Shown here in pieces: positions 59,961 to 64,000 of a DNA stretch of 64,000 nt. The stretch is taken from NCBI GenBank assembly GCA_023653785.1, contig JAMKCH010010309.1:1-64000 (forward strand), read 5' to 3'. This DNA is from Ophioderma brevispina. Lineage: Eukaryota; Echinodermata; Ophiuroidea; Amphilepidida; Ophiodermatidae. Each line of letters begins with the position of its first letter. Within the stretch, counting starts at the first letter, position 1. Position numbers and translations under genes: made by a program. The notes under the pieces were generated by a model. That model did no database searches. It was not told the origin of the DNA and worked only from the letters and a program-made list of their open reading frames with translations.

Positions 59961-60679
59961 AAACCCCTTCATGGCCCCCAGTTGGAATTTCAAGGTTACA
60001 CAGGGGTAAAATTTAAAATGATCATATGTGTTGAAAAACACACCATGCTATGCCTGTCTATTTACAAGGATTCCAAAAGGTATGTTTATACTGCAATGTG
60101 ACTTATAGTTTAGGAATTATGGGGCAAAAGGTAAAAATGGTAACAAAGTCATTTTGGTTTGTTACAGGGCGTCAAATGAAAAGTTGCTCCAATTGTTGTA
60201 AAATGTGGTTAAATTGTGGTTTAGCTCATAGAATGAAATATAGGAATAGTTTTGACTATCTTACGTGTCTGGTTATTGACCAAATGGCAATAAAGTAAAC
60301 AGCTATTGGCAGATATTGGATTCTATGACCTGACGTGACATTTTGGTGGATAACGTGAAAACTAAGCATAACAGATAGGGACAAACTATTCTTTATTGAA
60401 TCCTTGAAGCTAGGCGAAACAATTTGCACCACCTATTAACTGAATCAAAGCAACTTTTAACTTTTGACACATGTACCCACAAAATTGACTTTTTCACCAT
60501 TTTACAGTTTTACCCCTAACTCCGGAACTATAAGCCATAGATAGTGTAAACTATCCCTTTATGGAATCCTTGTGACCAGACAAACACCACTGTGTGCTTA
60601 AACACATTCAGAACATTTTAAATTTTTGACCCTTGTCTAACCTTGAAACCCAAGCTGGGGGCACTTAAGGCGGGGTTGG
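59961..60679. repeat. Long palindromic (foldback) element, copy 3
   Basis: The left arm (CCCCCAGTTGGAATTTCAAGGTTA, ACAGGGGTAAAATTT, GGATTCCAAAAGGTATG) is mirrored at the right end (CATTTTAAATTTTTGACCC, TAACCTTGAAACCCAAGC then TGGGGGC, and ATCCCTTTATGGAATCCTTGT). The GGATTCCAAAAGGTAT block and its mirror appear at corresponding places in the elements at 1186 and 28121. That suggests one diverged family. No coding capacity is seen. Confidence 0.7.
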
Positions 60680-61164
60680 GGGGTTGTGGTGTGGCCAAGT
60701 GCTTCCATTAATTTTATGGGTATCAATGCCTAAAGTATTGGGTGCAAAAAAATTCACAATTTTATCGGAAGCGCACACTCTTACACTACAGTTCCCTGCT
60801 AATCCAAGTATTACAAATGTTGAATTTCAACTATTAAAATAGTGCAAAAAACTCAAACGAGGAAAAACTTGAGAGTTTATCATAAAAGATAAGCTATCTC
60901 ATTAAACGTGATAAAACATGAATAGACTATGAACTGCGCTTTCCAAACATTTTTAAGATTAGAATGTTACTCCAGAATTAATTCGGTATACAGCAAAGAA
61001 AAGCATAGACGAAAACAATCCCCAAGATATTACGCTAGTTAAAATAGTTCAAATCTATATTTGAATATTGTAGAAATTGAAAAATGTGTATTAAATTGTT
61101 TAATCACGTGGGTATATATAGGCACTTGTATTGACTTGCATACTCACACCAAACCAATATAACA
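60680..61164. other. Unassigned AT-rich spacer
   Basis: No gene, repeat end or RNA gene was recognised between the palindromic element and the mariner-like MITE. Confidence 0.3.
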
Positions 61165-61166
61165 TA

Positions 61167-61605
61167 CAGGGGAGTCAAAAAAAAACTGGACCCGGATTGT
61201 GTCCGCCATTTTGAGTTTACATAATATAACGATGTGATATCAATCGGAAAGCCTATTTCATTATCTTTAATTAATTTGCTGCAAAGATAATTCCAATCGG
61301 TTAAGTATAGACGAGCTACAGTCCTTTTGATCACGTGGTCCGGTTTTTATCCTATCCACAGATTCCATTTGAATGCACGTCGACCAACTAAGCAAATGTG
61401 AAACCGTGGACAGAGCATAAAAACACCGACCTGCGGGATTCAAACGAATGTACTCGGACTAGACCGAACGAGGTGAATGATTCTTTGCAGAATTAAAGAT
61501 TTAAATGAACTGAGCTTTCAGAGGAATATCACTATGTTAGATATGTTTACTTGCAAAGTCAAAATGGCTGACACCATCAGGGTCAGTTTTTTTTTGACTC
61601 CCCTG
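61167..61605. mobile_element. Mariner/Tc1-like MITE with TA target duplication
   Basis: The ends CAGGGGAGTCAAAAAAAAAC on the left and GTTTTTTTTTGACTCCCCTG-type on the right are inverted. Both ends continue into an imperfect match around GTGTCCGCCATTTTGA and TCAAAATGGCTGACACCATC. TA lies immediately outside on each side (61165-61166 and 61606-61607), as expected for mariner/Tc1 insertion. At 439 bp with no transposase it is nonautonomous. Confidence 0.85.
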
Positions 61606-61819
61606 TATAAAGGTATTTTGTTGATTCTGATGCATTATCCCATAATCAATAACACGAGAGAGGATACCCACGGAGTTCTAGAATCGTATATGCGAGTCGT
61701 ATTTAAATGTATTGAAGTAATATATTGCACTTAAAATTCAGATGTTTATATTTGACCAAATGTTATAATCTGGATTCATTAGCACTGTCTACCTCAGCCA
61801 TCTTTGTAAACAAATACAA

Positions 61820-61839
61820 ACAAGGGGTTCCACCCCTTG
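61820..61839. repeat. Short GC-rich hairpin
   Basis: CAAGGGGT, a short loop and ACCCCTTG form a perfect 8-bp stem in AT-rich surroundings. No T-run or gene end marks it as a terminator. Confidence 0.6.
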
Positions 61840-63080
61840 TGATTTTTTATTATTAACATTTGATCCTATAATTTGTGTACCACAGGATAGCTTAGAGTTT
61901 GTCTTTCACTGAGCTCAAAATAGTACAAAACAATCAATTATGACGTCAGCGTCATGTCATAGATTAGGCAAATATGACAAAAATTACTGGATCTATGGTT
62001 GAAATTAATATTTTTTGCAATTTGCCACTGAATCTGAAAAAAAAAACCGGCATTAAACGGCATGTAAATCCGATAATCTAACTTTTTTTATTTAAAATTC
62101 CCCTATCCTACAATGTATATCTATGGAACTGACAGTTTTGCTGGCCATGGGAAACCCTTTTAGGACGTCTACTAGGGCATATTGGTATTGTTTTGGTATC
62201 AATGGAAGGTAAAGGCCATTTAGTTATCCATTGGTCCCCAAATCGAGCATCTGTAATGTTCTGACATCCTACTAGCGTGTTGATACTTATCTCTAGAAGG
62301 AGTGGGGCCTACACACCTCGCAAGACCATCACCTTAAGATCACCAAAAGACACTACTTAGACTCCGTCGGCGTGCTCATATTTGCATAAAAAGGAACGTA
62401 AAATATCAAGTGACCAATACAATAAATCATTTGACACCAGAAAGAGGGGTTTGTTTGGTAAGGTGAGGGATTATTATTGAATGTAACTGTGGCTTTGGAC
62501 ATTCCAAATCTTGAACAAATCAAAATATTTATTAAATCCCGAGACCTCGAAACATACATACTTGCTCCCAAGTGCTATGGACCCCTGGACACAATTACGA
62601 ACGTAATTTTGAGTGTAAATTTACCAAAAAATGTAAACGAAATATTTTTATTCAAAAGAAAAAAAATTAATTTGGTCTTTAATTTCCCCTCATTTCCTCT
62701 TCCTTCTTTCTTTCTTAGGTGACCGTTAAACAGCCACGTAAATTTACTTTGATGTTACGTCTCTTTCTTTCTTCTCACAAATTTGCTTCTTCCATGATTG
62801 ATTCAATAGTGAATAACCAAAAATCGCTCAGAAGCATCATTGGTTATAGGGTGAATGGGGAGCTGCATAGCATTTATGTGGTAGGGCTACGGCAGTGTAT
62901 GTATATTGCAAGCATGCATCTAAGTTCTCATCCATGCCACCTCTAGGGGACACCAATTTTCATGTTTTGGAACGGTTCTTTCGGAGTCACGAAGTTATCT
63001 CTTTGGGGATTCGTTCGTTGGGGGAAGGTATGTTATGTTATGCTCATTCTGGTAATCAGAGGATAGTCAGCTACCTCCAT
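61840..63080. other. Unassigned stretch
   Basis: No protein-like frame beyond about 80 codons was recognised. Frames between 62477 and 63107 on the plus strand precede the LINE 3' end. They could include decayed upstream LINE sequence, but no RT motif is visible. Confidence 0.3.
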
Positions 63081-63099
63081 AGTTCATTGCTAGTTTGTT

Positions 63100-63640
63100 T
63101 GTCATAAGAAGGTCGGCAAAATAGCTTATAAGAGCACTCGTTAGACCTTACACACTGGAATATGCAGCCTGTGCATGGGATCCACATACAAAGAGAGACA
63201 TAGACAAACTGGAAGCAATTCAACGAAGGGCTGCCCGCTTTGCGTGGGGGATTACAAAAGAGGAAGAGAAAGTGTAACCAGCATGATGAAGGACTTAGAG
63301 TGGGAACACTCTTCAAGAAGGAAAGAGAAAGAAGGGGGAGGAAAGCGAGACTGGGAATGATGTACAAAATCAACAAAACCTCTAGTAGGATCAACCCAGA
63401 CCAATTCATGCACAGAAGCAAGGAAGGAGTTAGTGACCAGATCTTCATTCAACATATCCAAGAATCACAACAACCAAAGACGTATACAAATACTCATATT
63501 TCCCACGCACCATCCAGGAATGGAAAATGTTCGAGGACAATACTGAGGCACCGACCATCGATCAATTCAGACAGCGACGTTGAATTTTCAAACCCTCGCA
63601 TCGGCCACATTGCTTTTATGTTAAGCTAGCACATTTTTTC
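63100..63640 (+). pseudogene. LINE 3' end (post-RT C-terminal region)
   Basis: Across frames the sequence reads LVRPYTLEYAACAWDPHTKR, then DIDKLEAIQRRAARFAWGIT (63200-63255). After a shift it gives SMMKDLEWEHSSRRKEKEG (63280-63345) and MMYKINKTSSRINPDQF (63358-63410). The pattern YA-x-x-VWDPH-T...L-E-x-VQRRAARF-x...LGW-x-x-L-x-x-RR is the conserved C-terminal part of CR1/Jockey-type RT proteins. The RT core is not present upstream, so the copy is 5'-truncated. Confidence 0.75.
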
Positions 63641-63986
63641 ACATATATAGCTCTTGGGAGCTTCTGTCGACTTTTGTTATGGGCCCGCGACCAGTTAACC
63701 ACATGTTGGCTATTTTAACTACTTTTGGTTGAAACTGCCGACTTTAACCTATCCAGATCCAGAAATACTTGAAATTGCTCAGCTCCTGACGGGGCGAATC
63801 CTTGAAAACTGTCTAATATAGTATTGTTGTGTGTGTGGTGACTGATCTGTATGTGGGTGCATAAATGCAGCTTTCCCTTTATACGATCACACAAAATGGT
63901 TTCAATTGTATATTACTGTATACCGGATAATATGATAAGGCAAATGTGTAAATACTGTAAATACTGCTTAGACCTTTCCCCAACTA

Positions 63987-64000
63987 TACAGGGTGTCCCG
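63987..64000 (+). mobile_element. Start of a mariner-like terminal repeat at the window edge
   Basis: TA followed by CAGGGTGTCCCG ends the window. CAGGGTGTCCC is a very common terminal sequence of mariner-type elements. The remainder lies outside, so only the terminus can be called. Confidence 0.5.

Overview
The window is eukaryotic genomic DNA: AT-rich, intron-bearing and dominated by decayed mobile elements. No operons or prokaryotic features are seen. The repertoire is non-LTR retrotransposons of several kinds (CR1/L2-like, I/Jockey-like, L1/Tx1-like), one Ty3/gypsy scrap, tRNA-headed SINE-like pieces, many short inverted-repeat elements, a degenerate TTAGGG-type tract and one adhesion GPCR gene with short introns. 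This suits an invertebrate metazoan, most likely marine (echinoderm, hemichordate, cephalochordate or lophotrochozoan). The sequence alone does not fix the species. 

Layout. 1-6 kb: a small TTAACCCTC-ended element, a long palindromic element (1186-2110) with a diverged partial second copy, a featureless GC-richer stretch, and an I/Jockey-like LINE 3' end on the minus strand. 6.9-9.5 kb: a four-unit tandem repeat carrying TGACGTCA palindromes, then a CR1/L2-like LINE on the plus strand. 10.2-17.6 kb: inverted-repeat elements, including one element nested in another and a pair of ~0.8 kb inverted arms around a 2.2 kb core. 18.4-21.7 kb: the only host gene I can support, an adhesion GPCR with GAIN end, GPS, TM1 and TM2 exons; TM3-TM7 were not found. 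23-27 kb: an L1/Tx1-like LINE 3' end, a direct repeat of about 0.45 kb, and TTAGGG-like repeats between its copies. 28.1-28.9 kb: a second palindromic element. 29.7-35.2 kb: two CR1-like LINEs on the minus strand. 35.2-43 kb: mostly unassigned, with an endonuclease-only LINE fragment, a nested MITE pair, and a second complete TTAACCCTC element in opposite orientation. 43.8-52.6 kb: three LINEs, the first with a duplicated endonuclease region. 53-58 kb: a gypsy RNase H scrap and a large foldback element whose arms are tandem ~160-180 bp units around a possible piggyBac-like transposase remnant. 60-64 kb: a third palindromic element, a mariner-like MITE with TA duplication, a LINE 3' end, and the start of another mariner-like terminus at the window edge.

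Almost every retroelement reading frame is broken by single-base indels. Some of this is real decay. However, several near-identical repeat copies differ mainly by indels, and two homopolymer tracts interrupt otherwise continuous reading frames, so part may be uncorrected long-read error. The gene calls rest on reading translations and splice sites by eye; no database search was possible.
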